Shown here: piece by piece, positions 44,370-59,300 of the stretch
How positions within the stretch are numbered: the stretch's first letter is position 1
Layout: the number at the start of each line of letters is the position of its first letter
Assembly (NCBI RefSeq): GCF_030936135.1
Contig: NW_026777096.1
Coordinates: forward strand, 1-64,000
Origin: Gavia stellata
Taxonomy: Eukaryota; Chordata; Aves; Gaviiformes; Gaviidae
Reading direction: 5' to 3'
Length of the DNA: 64,000 nt
Program-made: the position numbers and the translations under genes
The notes under the pieces: model-generated
Databases searched by the model: none
Seen by the model: only the letters and a program-made list of their open reading frames with translations
Told to the model about the DNA's origin: nothing

Positions 44370-47300
44370 CTGGGGGGGCGCGGGCTCAGGGGGGGCACGG
44401 CAGCGCGGGGGGACGGGGCTGGGGGGGCACGGCTCTATATGGGGGGGACAGGGCTGGGGGGGGCACAGCAGGATGGGGGGGACGGGGCTGGGGGGGCACG
44501 GCTCTTTACGGGGGGGACAGGGCTCTATATGGGGGGACGGAGCTGGGGGGGGCATGGCAGCGCGGGGGGGACAGGGCTGGGGGGGGACAGAGCTGAGGGG
44601 GGACACGGCTCTTTACGGGGGGGACGGGGCTGGGGGGGTGCGGGCTTGGGGGAGCACAGCAGGACGGGGGGACGGGGCTGGGGGGGCACGGCTCTATATG
44701 GGGGGCACGGCAGCATGGGGGGGACAGGGCTGGGGGCGCACAGCTCCATATGGGGGGGATGGAGCTGGGGGGGCACAGCTCTGTATGGGGGGGACAGAGC
44801 TGGGGGGGGACACGGCTCTGTATGGGGGGACGGAGCCGGGGGGGGGACACGGCTCTGTATGGGGGGGGGACATGGCTCTGTATGGGGGGGACACAGCTTC
44901 ATTGGGGGGACACGGCTCTGTATGGGGGGGACGGAGCTGGGGGGGACATGGCTCTGTATGGGGGGGACGGAGCTGGGGGGGGACATGGCTCTGTATGGGG
45001 GGGAGGGAGCTGGGGGGGGACACGGCTCTGTATGGGGGGGACGGAGCTGGGGGGGGACATGGCTCTGTATGGGGGGGACACAGCTTCATTGGGGGGACAC
45101 GGCTCTGTATGGGGGGGAGGGAGCTGGGGGGGGACATGGCTCTGTATGGGGGGGACGGAGCTGGGGGGGGACATGGCTCTGTATGGGGGGGGACATGGCT
45201 CTGTATGGGGGGGACACAGCTTCATTGGGGGCACACAGCTCTGGGGGGGCGATACAGCTCCGTATGGGGGGACACATGGTTCCAGGAGGGGGACACGGCT
45301 CCAGGGGGGACACACATGGCCTGGGGGGGGGCGACGTGGCTCTGGGGGGGCACACGGCTCTGTCGGGGGGGACACCGCTCCATGGGGGGGGACACGGCCA
45401 AAGGGAGGGCGTGGCTGTGGGGGTGTGGCCTAGGAAGGGTGTGTCCCTGTGGGCACATGAATGGGGCGGGGCGCAGGGGGTGTGGCCTGTGAGGGCGTGT
45501 CCAAAGGGTGTGGCCGGTGTGGGCGTGGCCGAAGGGGCATGGCCTCACCTGTTGGGGGCCTTCTTGCCCTGGGCCTCCATCTCGTGCTTGCGGCAGAGGC
45601 CGCCCTCCAGGCTCTCGGGGGCCGGGGGGGCGCGGGGGGGCAGCGTGGCCGCGTGGGCGGGGTCGGGGGCCGGGACCCCCCCCGGGCGCCCCCGGGGAGA
45701 CGCCCCCGGGCTGGGCCCCCGCTCCCGCGCCCCGTTGCTCAGCCCGGGGGGGGGCACCTGCGGGGGCACAGGGGGTCGTGGCTCCCCTCCCATGGGGGGG
45801 GCACAGAGAGGTGCCGGGGAGGGGGGGGGGGGGTGTCCCCCCCCGGGGGGTCCCCGCGGGTTGGGGGGGGTTACCTGAGCCGCGGCGCTGTCGGGGCAGA
45901 TCCCGTTGACGGCCGGTGCCTCCGGCTGGCGGCTCTGCAGGGCCGGGGCCCTGGGGGGGCACGGGGGGGGGCGAGGGCTCGGGGACCCCCCACCACCCCG
46001 CAACCCTCCCTGCGTCCCCCCCGGACACCTTTTTCCCCCGATGTCCCCTCTGTCCCCGCGGGACTTCACTGCCTCCTGTGCCCCCCCTTCCCCCCAGGTC
46101 CCCACCGTCCCCCCACATCCCCCCATGCCCCCCCATTTCCCCCGTCCCCCGGGACCCCCCCCGGGACCCCCATATCCCCCCTTATCCCCGGTCCCCAGTA
46201 TCCCCCGGGGGTCCCACCAGGACCCTCCGTATCCCCCCATGGCCCCCACCCTCCCAAGCCCCCCCAGACCTCCATGTTCCCCCCGGGTCCCCCGAGAAAC
46301 CCCCCAGACCCCCCCAGGCCTCCATGTCCCCCCCCGTGTCCCCCCCAGACCCCCCCCCACCCCTGCCCCGTCCCTCACCGCTGCGGCTCCCCGGTCCCCA
46401 CGCCGTTCCGGGTGTCGGGGGGCAGCGACGGGGGGGCCCCCCCGGCCTCGGGCTGCGCGGGGGGGGGCGTGGGCGGCCGCCTCTTCCTCGCCTCCTCCTC
46501 CTCACGCCGCTGCCGCTCCTTCTCCTCCAGCTGGGGGGGGGACAGGGAGGGGCTCAGCGCCTGCACCGAGCGCGCCAGGGCTCAGCCGACACTGGGACAC
46601 ATAGGGGCTCAGCGCCTGCACCGAGCGCGCCAGGGCTCAGCCGGCACCGGGACACGCGGGGGCTCAGCCGGCACCGGGACATGTGGGGGCTCGGCGCCTG
46701 CACCGAGTGCGCTGGGGCTCAGCCGTCACCGGGACACGCGGGGGCTCAGCGCCTGCACCGAGCGCGCTGGGGCTCACCCAGCACCGGGACATGCAGGGGC
46801 TCAGCACCCGCACCGAGCGCGCCGGGGCTCAGCCGGCACTGGGACACGCGGGGACTTGGCACCTGCACCGAGCGTGCCAGGGCTCAGCCGGCACTGGGAT
46901 ACACAGGGGCTCAGCCGGCACCGGGACACACAGGGGCTCAACGCCCGCACCGAGCGCGCCAGGGCTCAGCCGTCACCGGGACACGCGGGGACTCGGCGCC
47001 CGCACTGAGCGCGCCAGGGCTCAGCTGGCACTGGGACACGCGGGGACTCGGCGCCCGCACTGAGCGCGCCGGGGCTCAGCCGGCACTGGGACACACAGGG
47101 GCCCAGCGCCTGCACCGAGCGCGCCGGGGCTCAGCCGGCACCGGGACACACAGGGGCCCAGCACCCGCACCGAGCACGCCGGGGCTCAGCCGGCACAGGG
47201 ACACACAGGGGCTCAGCACCCGCACCGAGCGCGCCGGGGCTCAGCCGGCACTGGGACACGCGGGGACTTGGCACCTGCACCGAGCGTGCCAGGGCTCAGC

Positions 47301-50300
47301 CGGCACTGGGATACACAGGGGCTCAGCCGTCACCGGGACACGCGGGGACTCGGCGCCTGCACTGAGCGCGCCAGGGCTCAGCCGGCACCGGGACACACAG
47401 GGGCTCAGCGCCCGCACCGAGCGCGCCGGGGCTCAGCTGGCACTGGGACACGCGGGGACTCGGCGCCCGCACTGAACGCGCCAGGGCTCAGCCGGCACCG
47501 GGACACACAGGGGCCCAGCACCCGCACCGAGCGCGCCGGGGCTCAGCCGGCACCGGGACACACAGGGGCTCAGCGCCCGCACCGAGCGCGCCGGGGCTCC
47601 GCCATCGGCGGGGTGCCCCCTCCCGCCCCCCCTCACCGTGGTGAGGCGTTCCAGGGCGGCGAAGCGCTCCTCCCAGGCGGCGGCCGCTTTCTGGAAGCCC
47701 TGATGGCGCTTGATGAGGTTCTCCACCTCGGCCACGCTGCCGCCCAGCTCGGCCGAGCGCACCAGGGGCTCCTGGCTGGAGAGCCAGGCCTCCGCCATGC
47801 TGGCGTCCCGCCCGAACATCAGCACCTCCAGCACTGCGGGGAGACGGGGAGGGGGGCACGGCGTGGACCCCGGCGTCCGGCGCACCCAGGCACCCCGCTC
47901 CCGGCTCCCCCGCGCCGGCCCCGGGGTCCCCCCGAGGCCGCGCTCACCGATCTGCAGCCAGTCCATCTTCTCCTTCCAGCGGTCCCCGATGTCCCGGCGG
48001 CGTTCCTGCAGCTGCGAGAGCTTCTCCGAGATCTGGGGGGGCGGCGGGGGTGAGTGCGCGGCACGACGTGGCGGGGGGAGATGTGGGGACGGGACACGGG
48101 GATGGGGACAGGGATATGGGGATGGGGATATGGGGACAGGCACAGGGATGGGAACACGGGGATGGGGATGGGACACGGGGATGGGGACAGGGAGACGGGG
48201 ATGGGGACAGGGATATAGGGATGGGGACACGGGGATGGGGACACGGGGATGGCAACAGGGATACAGGGATGGAGACAGGGATATAGGGATGGGGACACGG
48301 GGATGGGGATGGCAACAGGGATACAGGGATGAGGACAGGGATATAGGAATGGGGACACGGGGATGGGGACACGGGGATGGGAACAGGGATATAGGGATGG
48401 AGACAGGGATATAGGGATGGGGACACGGGGATGGGGACAGGGAGACGGGGATGGGGACACAGCGATGGGGACACGGGGATGGGAACAGGGATACAGGGAT
48501 GGAGACAGGGATATAGGGATGGGGACAAGGGGATGGGGACACGGGGATGGGAACAGGGATACAGGGATGGGGACAAGGATATGGGGATGGGCATACAGGG
48601 ACAGGGATACAGGGATGGGGACAGGGATACAGGCATAGGAACATGGGAACAGGCACATCAGGACAGGGCTGGGGACAAGGACGCAGGGATGGGGACAGGG
48701 ATACAGGGATAGGAACATGGGAACAGGCACATCAGGACAGGGCTGGGGACAAGGACGCAGGGATGGGGACAGGGATACAGGGATAGAAACATGGCAGTTG
48801 GGACAGGGACATGGGGACAGGGATACAGGGATGGGGACACGGGGATGGGGACAGAGACATGGGGACATGGAGAGATGGGGATGGGGACAGGGGGACAGGG
48901 ATGGGGAAATGGGGATGGGGGGACAGAGACGAGGATGCAGGGATGGGGACAGGGACACAGGGACAGAGACACAGAGATGTGGATGGGGACAGAAGGACGA
49001 CAGCAGGGACAGGGACACAGGGATGGGGACAGAGACACGGGGATATGGAGATGCGGACGGGGACAGGACAGCGACAGGGATGAGGACGCGGAGACAGGGA
49101 CACGGGGACACGGGAGGGCCCCACCTTGTCGGCGGCGTAGTGGCCCTTGTCGAGCAGCGCGGTGCCCATGGCCACGCAGGCGTCGAAGCTGTCGGCCCGC
49201 GCCTCCACCTCCGCCTTGATGCTCTGGTGGTTCTTGATCACCAGGTCGGCCGAGGACACGTCCCTGCGCCAGGGACGGGGAACGCGGTCAGCGTCCCCGC
49301 GGCGCTGCTGCCGTCCCGGCGCGTGCCCCCCGGCCCGGCGGCGGGTGCCCCCCTCTCACCGCGGGCGCTCCTGGCCCTCGATCTGCAGGCGGACGCCGTC
49401 CATCCAGAGCAGCAGGTCCCGCACCGCCCGCAGGAAGCGGAACTTGTCGACGGTGTCGAGGAGGAGCCGGCGCCGGCCCTGGCTGCTGCCGCGCAGCTCG
49501 GCCCAGGCCTCGCTCACCGCCTGCTCGTGCCGGCGGATGTCGGCCGCCTTCTCCCCGGCGTACGCCTTCTCCAGCCGCGCCGCGTCCTCCTGCACCTGGC
49601 GCACCTGCGGGCGCACGGCGGTGAGGCTGCGCCGCACCGCGCCGTGCTGCACTGCGTCATGCCGTGCTGCGGCGTATGGTACCGTGCCATGCTGCACCGC
49701 GCCATGCCAGGCTGCACCGTGCCGGGCTGCGGTGTGCCATACTGAGCCACACCGCACGCTGCCATGCCACACTGTGCCACACGGTGCTGTGCCACGCTGC
49801 GCCATGCTGGGCTGCGCTGTGCCAGGCTGCACCACGCCACGCTGTGCCATGTCACGCCACGCTGCTGTGCCATGCAGGGCTGCACCGTGCCGGGCTGCAC
49901 CATGCCGTGCTGCACTGCGCTGTGCCATACAGGGCTGCACTGTGCCGTGTCGCGCCGTGCCAGACTGTACCATGCTGTACCACGCAGGGCTGCACCGTGC
50001 CGTGCCGCACCGTGCCACGCTGCATCATGCTGCACCCTGCTGCTTCACGTTGCGCCGTTTCACGGCAGGCCACACCGTGCCGTGCCGCCCTGTGCTGCGC
50101 CGCCCCGCCGTCTCGCCCCGTGCCGTGCCGTCCCCCCGCGCCGCGCGGCTCACCTGGGCGCTCAGGGCCTGGATGTCGTGCTCGTAGGCGGTGTGCATGC
50201 GCTGCATGGCCTCAGCCGTGTTCAGGTCGCGGCCCACCTCGTCCGGCAGCTGCTTCTGCTTGTGCTGCACCTGGGCCAGAGTCTCGCGGGCGTCGTGGTA

Positions 50301-53300
50301 GAAGCGGTGCAGCTCGTAGGAGGCCGCCAGCATCTGCGACCGCGTGTCGATCAGCTCCAGCAGGTCGGCCCAGGCCTCGTTCAGCCCGTCCTTCCACTCG
50401 GCCACCGTGGCGTTCTCCGAGTGCCCCGCCGCGATCAGCGCGTCCGCCAGCCCGTTGACGCCGTCCACCCGCTCCTGCCCGATGCTGCTCGTGTCCCGCG
50501 AGAACTCCCTGAACTTGTCCCGCAGCATCTGTGGGGAGGGGACGAGCCACGTCGGGGACGGCGGGGAGGGGACACGGGGACGCCCCGGTGCCCTCCTGCC
50601 CCGTCCCCGCACCGTGACGTGCTCGTAGTCCTGGCCCAGCTCGTGGGAAGCGGCCACCACCTCCCGCTCCGAGATCCACTGCTCCAGGTCGTCCACGTCG
50701 CGTTTGAGCTGGCAGAGCCGCTGGTGCTCCTGCAGCGTGGCCCGGCGCTCCTCCGCCAGGTCCTTCAGGCTGGCGTAGAGCTTGTCCACCTGGCCCTGGC
50801 GCAGCGTCAGCCGCTCGCTGCGGGCGCAGCCGCCGTCAGCTCCGGCGGCACTGGGCACCCGCTCCCGGGGGATGATGTGTGCAGGGGTGGGAGGTGGTGG
50901 TGGGGACACGGTCCTCGTGGGACGATGGACGTGGGGCTGGGCGCTGGCGGGGGGTGTCACGGTCCTCGTGGGACGATGGACGTGGGGCTGGGAGGTGGCG
51001 GGAGGGGACAACGGTCCTCGTGGGACGATGGACGTGGGGCTGGGAGGTGGCGGGGGGTGTCACAGTCCTTATGGGACGATGGACGTGGGGCTGGGAGGTG
51101 GCGGGAGGGGACACGGTCCTCGTGGGACGATGGACGTGGGGCTGGGCGCTGGCGGGGGGGACACGGTCCTCGTGGGACGATGGACGTGGGGCTGGGAGGT
51201 GGCGGGGGGTGTCACGGTCCTTATGGGACGATGGACGTGGGGCTGGGAGGTGGCGGGAGGGGACACGGTCCTCGTGGGACGATGGACGTGGGGCTGGGAG
51301 GTGGCGGGGGGGACACGGTCCTCGTGGGACGATGGACGTGGGGCTGGGCGCTGGCGGGGGGGACACGGTCCTCGTGGGACGATGGACGTGGGGCTGGGCG
51401 CTGGCGGGAGGGGACACGGTCCTCGTGGGATGATGGACGTGGGGCTGGGAGGTGGCGGGAGGGGACACGGTCCTCGTGGGACGATGGACGTGGGGCTGGG
51501 AGGTGGCGGGAGGGGACACGGTCCTCGTGGGACGATGCACGTGGGGCTGGGCGCTGGCGGGAGGGGACACGGTCCTCGTGGGACGATGGACGTGGGGCTG
51601 GGAGGTGGCGGGAGGGGACACGGTCCTCGTGGGACGATGGACGTGGGGCTGGGAGGTGGTGGTGGGGACACGGTCCTCGTGGGACGATGGACGTGGGGCT
51701 GGGAGGTGGCGGGGGGGACACGGTCCTCGTGGGACGATGGACGTGGGGCTGGGCGCTGGCGGGGGGGACACGGGGTTCCCGAGGTGTGATGCAGGCGGGG
51801 ATGGGGGGTGTCAGGGGACGCCCGTCCCCCGTGGGACGCTGCCGGCGGCCCCGGGGACGTCACCCACCTCTCGGGGTGCCCGCTGGCCACCATGTCGCGG
51901 CTCTGCGCCGAGAGCTGCTGCACGGTCTGGGCGTAGTCCCGCAGCGCCTGCTCCAGCACCAGGTGCTTGCTGACCATGGCCTGGGCGCTCAGCTCGTCCT
52001 GGGGGGGTCACAGCGGCTCAGGGGGGGCTGCACAGCCGGGGTGGGGGGCACGCCGCCCCGGGGCCGTACCTTGGCCTTCTCCTGGGACATCATGTGCAGC
52101 TCCTGCTCGCCCATCCAAGCCTCGGCCTCGGCGGCGTCGCAGTAGAACTGCTGGGCGGCGTGAGCCCGCTCCAGGCGCTGGTGCCGCAGCTCCGCCTGCA
52201 GCCGCAGCTCCTGCCAGGCTTCCCGCAGCTCCCGCACCCGCTCGGCCGGCCCCGACAGCCCCCCGCGTCGCCCCAGCAGCTCCTCCACCCGCCGCTCGTG
52301 GCCCTGCAGCTCCTTCTGCAGCGTCTGCGGGGGGCGGAAAGGGGACGCACGGGGTGAGCGGGGGGGGTCCGGGGATGGCGGGACACCCCCCGGGGGGGCA
52401 GCGGCGGCTGCCGGTCCCCCCCCGACCCACCTGGTTCTTCTTTATCAGGAGCTGGACGGAGGGCAGGTCCTTGCCGTGGTCGGTGGACACAGCCAGGGGT
52501 CTGCGCTCCTTCACCCACAGCTGGTGGGAGACGGGGGGTCAGGGATGGCAGGGGTCAGGAATGCCGGGGATCAGGGATGGCAGGGGTCAGGAATGCCGGG
52601 GATCAGGGACACAGGGGGTCAGGGATGCCGGGGATCAGGGACACTGGGGGTCAGGGATGCCGGGGATCAGGGATGCTGGGGGTCAGGGATGCCGGGGGTC
52701 AGGGATGGCAGGGGGTCAGGGATGGCAGGGGTCAGGAATGCCAGGGATCAGGGACACAGGGGGTCAGGAATGCCGGGGATCAGGGACTCTGGGGGTCAGG
52801 GATGGCAGGGGTCAGGGATGGCAGGGGTCAGGAATGCCGGGGATCAGGGACACAGGGGGTCAGGGATGGCAGGGATCAGGGATGCCGGGGATCAGGGACA
52901 CAGGGGGTCAGGGATGCCGGGGATCAGGGATGGCAGGGGTCAGGGATGACGGGGATCAGGGACGGCAAGGGTCAGGGACACTGGGGGTCAGGGACACTGG
53001 GGGTCAGGGACGGCAGGGGGTCAGAGATGCCATGGATCAGGGACACTGGGAGTCAGGGACGGCAGGGGATCCGGGATGGCAGGGGGTCAGGGATGCCGGG
53101 GGTCAGGGATGCTGGGGATCGGGGACATCGGGGGTCAGGGACGCCGGGGGTCCCTGGGGTCCCCTCCGGCAGCCAGGCGCCCACTCACGATCTCGTCTTC
53201 CAGGTCGCGGTTGAACTGGTGCTCCTCCTTGGAGGCCAGGAGCTTCCGGCAGCGCTCCCGCAGCGGCTCCCGCAGCCCCAGGAACTGCTCCTCCACGGCG

Positions 53301-56300
53301 CGGACCTGCCCCTGCACCTCGGCCGCGCTGGCGTCCTCCCGGCTGAGGGCCTGCGCCTGCGCCCGGATCGCCTCCACCTCCTTCTCCCGCACCGCCGTCT
53401 GCTTCTCCAGCATCTGCCCGGGGCGCCGGGCGCGTGAGGGACCCCGGGCTGGGCACCCCCCTGTCCTGGGCTCCCCGCTGCGCCGGGCACCCTTCCCTGC
53501 GCACCCCTGTCCCCTGCACCCCATCTCCCGCACCCCATCCCCTGCACCCAGTCCCCTGCACCCGTCTCCTGCACCCCCATCCCTCTGCACCCCTGTCCCT
53601 GTGCACCCCTGTCCCCTGCAGACCCCGTCCCCTGAACCCCGTCCCCACAGACACCATCCCCGCCGACCCCTGTTCCCAGCAGACCCCGTCCCTGTGCCCC
53701 CCATCCCCACAGATCCTGTCCCCATAGACCCCTGTCCCCACAGACCCCATCCCTGGAGACCCTTGTCCCCTGTCCCCTGCAGACCCCATCCCTGTGCCCC
53801 CCATCCCCGCAGACCCCACACCTGCAGACCCCTGTCCCCTGTCCCCTGCAGACCTGGTCCCTTTGCCCCCCATCCCTGTGCCCCCCGTGACCACAGACCC
53901 TGTCCCCATAGAACCCTGTCCCCACAGACCCCATCCCCGGAGACCCTTGTTCTCTGTCCCCTGCAGACACCATCCCTTTGCCCCCCATCCCTGTGCCCCC
54001 CATCCCCACAGACCCCTGTCCCCGCAGACCCCACACCTGCAGACCCCTGTCCCCTGTCCCCCACAGACCCCGTCCCTTTGCCCCCCATCCCTGTGCCCCC
54101 CATCCCCGTAGACCCCGTCCCTGCAGACCCTGTCCCCATAGACCCGTCCCCACAGACCCCATCCCCGCACACCCTTGTCCCCTGTCCCCTGCAGACTCCA
54201 TCCCTGTGCCCCCCATCCCTGTGCCCCCCGTCCCTGTGCCCCTGTCCCCACAGACCCCATCCCCGCACACCCTTGTCCCCTGTCCCCTGCAGACTCCATC
54301 CCTGTGCCCCCCATCCCTGTGCCCCCCATCCCTGTGCCCCCCATCCCCGCAGACCCCGTCCCCCCGCCGGGCCGGACCTGCTGCTTCTTGAGGAGGATGT
54401 TGACGCCGGTGAGGTCCTTGCCGTAGTCGTCGGAGCGCAGCTGGGCGTGCACGCCGGCCAGCCAGCCCCGCAGCGCCGCGCAGGACTGGGCGCACAGCTC
54501 GGCGCGGTTGGCGTCGAAGAGGCGCCGCGCCTTCGTCCGGGTGGTCGACTCCAGCTCCTCCCACAGCCCACGCAGCGCCGCCAGCTTCTCCGTCACCACC
54601 CTCCCCAGCTCCGGCTTCGCCGACGCCAGCTGCCGGCCCTCCTGCTGGGGACGCCGCCGGCGTCAGCGGGGCCGCGCCGGCGGGCGGGATCCCGGCGCCC
54701 CGGCCTCGCCCCGGCCCCACCTTCTCCATCTTCTCCAGCCAGCCCTTGTTGGCGGCCAGCTCGGCGGCGAAGGCCTGGTGCTTCTGCCACTTGGTGTGCA
54801 GGTTGTGGGCCTCCTCGTAGGAGACGTCCTGCGCCGTCAGCATCTTCTCGTTGATCCAGAGCGTGAGCTGCCGGGGGGAGAGCAGGGACGGGGATGTTAT
54901 ACTGCGCTGGCCCCATCCTGTCCCTCTTCCCATCCCACCCCATCCTGTGCCACACCGCCCCATCCCATCCCATCCCATCCCATCCCATCCCATCCCATCC
55001 CCATCCCGATACCCATCCCAACACCCATCCCATCCTATCCCCATTCTCATCCCCATCCTAATCCCCATCCCCATCCATCCCTGGTCCCAATCCCAATCTC
55101 CATCCCCATCCTATCCCCATCCCATTTCCATCCCCATCCCATCCCATCCCATCCCATCCCATCCCATCCCATCCCCTCCCCATCCCCATCCCCATCCTCA
55201 TCCCTATCCCATCCCATCCCATCCCATCCCATCCCATCCCTTCCCATTCCATCCTCATCCCCATCCCATCCCTGTTCCCAACCCCATCCCAATCCCTGGT
55301 CCCCATCTGGTCTCAACCCCATCCCATCCCCACTCCTGTTTCCATCCTGTCCCATCCCATCCCATCCCAATCCCAATCCCCATCCCATCCCATCCCATCC
55401 CATCCCCAATCCCCATTCCAATCCCCATCCCATCCCCATCCCCATCCCCATCCTCATCCCTACCCCACCCCATCCCAATCCCTCCCGGGGACCCACACTC
55501 ACCTCCTGCCCATCCTGCAGGAACCGCTGCAGCTCCCAGTTGTCCCGCAGCCTCCCCAGCAGCTCCTGGGCCGTCTCCCGGTTCCTCCGGTGCCTGCGGC
55601 GAGGGCAGGGGGTGAGGGCCGGGCCGGGGCCCCCAGTGCCGGGGCGGGGCCGCGGCGGGGGTCCCCTCACCTGCTCTCCACCGAATCCACCGTCTCCTGC
55701 ACCTTGTCGGCGTGGAGGCTGCCCTCGGCCACCAGCTTGCGGCCGGTGGCCACCAGCCCCTGGACGCGTTCCCCGTTGGCCTCCATGGTGGCCATGAAAT
55801 CCTCGTGCTTCTTGACGGAGGCCTCGGCTCCCGGCAACGTGCCGGGCATCTCCGTGTGCGACAGGGCGTACTCCTGCGCAGGGTGACGGACCGGGCGTCA
55901 CCGCCGCCCCTCCGGCAACCCCGGGGTGCCCGCCGCTGCCGCCGGCGCCGCCGGCTTCGCCTCCCCAGCCGCTCACCTGGGTGCTGAGGACGCCCTCGAC
56001 CTGCTTGGAGTCGCGGAGGAAGAGCTGGAAGGCGAAGGCTTGGGAGAGGAGGTGGTGGCGGTTCTCCCACATCCTCCCCAGCTCCTCCCAGCCCGTGTCC
56101 AGAGCCTCCAGGCGCTGGTGCAGAAAGACGTGCTGCGCGTCCGTCTGTCCCTGCGTCACCTCCCGGCCCACGGCTCGCGTGCTGCGGTAGTCGTCGCCGT
56201 AGTGGGCGATCTCCTTACGGATGCTCTCGTGCTGACTCAGCAACCGTTCGGCCTCCACCAGGGTGGCCGGCACGTCCTCGGAGGCCACGGCCGTCTGGGT

Positions 56301-59300
56301 GCGGGAGAGCCAGGCCTGGAAGGCGGCCAGATCCCGCAGGAAGCCCTGCAGCTTGCTGGCCTCCCCCAAGGACTCCTCGCGTCGCCGCAGGCAGCGGCAC
56401 AGCTCGTCCCACACCGTCTCGATGGCCGACAGCCGGGCCAGGATGGCGGGGGCCTGTTCCGGGTGTTCGGCCGCCAACTTCTCCGCCTCGGCTCGCAAAT
56501 CCCGCACCTTGCCCTGGATGGCTTCCAGGTCGCGCTCCATGCCCGAGAGCTTGCGCTGCAGGGCCATGACGCCGGCCAGGTCGTTGCCCAGCCCCTGCGT
56601 CGACTCGATCACCTTCGTCTTCTCCCGCATCCAGGAGGTGGTCTCGTTGCATTCCAGGTGGTAGTTCTGGATGTTCAGGGCCGACGTCAGCGCCTCCTTC
56701 TTCTGGTCGGCCAGCGCGCGGAAACGCTCCCACCTGCGCGGCAGCGGGGTCAGGGGGGATGCGGCTGCCGGCACCGCGCACGGAGCGGCCCGCCCTGCCC
56801 GTGGCTGCCCGGCCGCCCTGCCTGGAGCACCGTCCTGCCTGCCTGGAGCGTCACCCTGTCCGCAGCATCCCTGCCTGGAGCTGCCCTGCCTGCCTGGAGC
56901 ATTCCTTCCTGCCTGGAGCATCCCTTCCTGCCTGGAGCATCCCTTCCTGCCTGGAGCTGCCCTGCCTGGAGCTGCCCTGCCCGGAGCATCCCTTCCTGCC
57001 TGGAGCATCTCTGCCTGGAGCCTCGTCCTGCCGGCAGCATCCCTGCCGGCAGCATCCCTTCCTGCCTGGAGCATTCCTGCCTGGAGCTGCCCTGACTGGA
57101 GCATCCCTGCCTGCCTGGAGAAACCGTCCCTGCCTGGAGCATCTCCACCTGGAGCATTCCTGCCTGGAGTTGCCCTGCCCGGAGCATTGTCCTGCCTGCA
57201 GCATCCCTGCCTGGAGAACCCATCCCTGCCGGGAGCATTCCTGCCTGGAGCATTCCTGCCTGGAGCTGCCCTGCCTGGAGCCTCGTCCTGCTGGCAGCAT
57301 CCCTGCCTGCCTGGAGCATCCCTTCTTGTCTGGAGCATTCCTGCCTGGAGCATCCCTGCCTGCCTGGAGCATTCCTGCCTGGAGCTGCCCTGCCTGGAGC
57401 ATCCCTGCCTGCCTGGAGCACCCTTCCCTGCCCGGAGAACCTGTCCCTGCCCGCAGCATCCCTGCCTGGAGCTGCCCTGCCCGCCCGGAGCATCACCCTG
57501 CCCGCAGCGCCCTGCCGGCGCCGCCGGCCGCCCACCTGGCGTTGAGCTGCTCGCGGGTGGCGCGGATGCTCTCCTGGTTGCGCTGGTCGGTGGCCAGCAG
57601 CTGGTCGGCGATGCGGTTGACGGCGGCCACGCGGGACGCCAGGTTGTTCATCTCCGGCTCCAGCGTCTCGAAGCTGCGGGCGGGGAGCGGAGACGGCGGC
57701 TCAGCGCCCGCCGAGGAGAGGGGGCCGTGCCGCGCCGGGGCGGGGGTCCGGTGCCGGCGCTCACCGCTGCTGCACCACCTCCAGGTCCTCCAGCTTGTCG
57801 GGGACGTGCATGGCATGCAGCCACTGCTCCTTCTCGCCCACCCACAGCCCGCAGGCGTCCGCCTCGCTGCGCATGGTGTAGAGGCTGAGGGCGTCCTGCA
57901 GGTCCTGCCGCCGGCGCTCGGCTCGCGCCGCCAGCTCCTGGTAACGCCGCTCCAGCGCCGGCAGCCGACCGGCCACGCCGGGGGCGTCGGCGAAAGCGGG
58001 CGGCAGGGCGCGAGCCTGCTCGTGGAGGGCGTCGATGGCGGGGCGGTGGCTCCGCACCTCCTCCTGCACCTCCCGGTGCTGCCGGGCCAGGCTGCGGGTG
58101 GAATACTCGTCGTGGCCCAGCTCGGGGCTGGACGCCAGGCGCAGGGCGTCCTCCAGCCAGGCCTCCGCGTCCGCCGCCTCCGCCTGGAACTGGAAGAAGC
58201 CGGCGGCTTCCCGCAGGCGTCGCTCGCGTTCGGCCGCCAGCTCGGCCAACGCCCGCCAACGTCCTTCCATCTCCCGTACCCGCTCGGCCACCTCGGCCGC
58301 CCCCAGCCGCCCCTCGGCCGCCAGCCCCCGGCCCCGGGCCAGCGCCTGCTCCAGCGGCCCCGCGCGCCCGCTCAGCTCCCCGCGGAAGGCGTCGTGCTGG
58401 CTCAGCAGGCGCAGGGAGCTGGTCAGATCCCGGCCGACGTCCTCGGAGCAGAGGAGCCGTTCCTGCTCCCGCATCCAGGCCTCCTCCTCCCCGGTGTCCC
58501 AGAAGAATTTCCAGAGCCGCCGCGATTCCTCCAGCCGAGCCCGGCGCTGTCCCGCCAGCTCCGCCAGCTCCCGGTAACGCAGCTCCAGCGTGGCCACGCG
58601 CTCGCGCACCGCCGCCGGCTCGCAGGGCTGGTAGCCTGCGGGGAACCCCGGCAGGTCCCTGAGGGGGCTCGGGGTGCTCCGGCCGCCCCGGGGGGCTGGG
58701 GGACACCCCAGGGGTTGGGGGTCCAGGGGGCCACCCCGGGGGTCGGGGGCCGCGGGGCACCCTGGCCGCACTCACCCTCGCCGGGCAGGGCGAAGCGCTG
58801 CGCCGCGGCGCTCACCGCCCGCACCCGCTCCGCCTGCGCCGCGATGTCGGCCTCCACCAGCGCATGGATCTGCAGCAGGTCGTCCACCCCGTGCAGGTGC
58901 TTCCCCAAATCCTGCGACTGCAGCCGGCCCTGCGGGACCGGGACGCGGCGGCGTCAGGGTCCGGCCGCCGCCTTCCCCCGCCCCGGCCCCACCGTGCCCG
59001 CCGCCGCACCGGTACCTTCATCTCCTCCATCCAGTCCATGAGATGCGCCAGGTCCTGCAGCATCTTCTGCAGCTCCAGGTGCAGCAGCAGCCGCTCGCGG
59101 CGAGCGGCCACCAGCTGCCGGAGGAAATCCCAGAGCCGAACCACGTTGTCGCGGCGCGTCAGGACGCGGCGGATGTCGTGATAACGCTCGGCCTCCAGCT
59201 CGGCCGCCACCGCGCTCACCGCCTGCACCCGCTCGCTGTAGGCCACGATGTCCGTCTCGATGGCCTCGTGTTTCCGCACCGCCGCCTCCACCGCCGACAT

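Noticed and set aside
46540-47615. Open frame of repeated CTER-type peptides read as a secreted repeat protein
   Set aside because: It is the 55-bp intronic repeat of SPTBN2, with flanking splice sites on the other strand.
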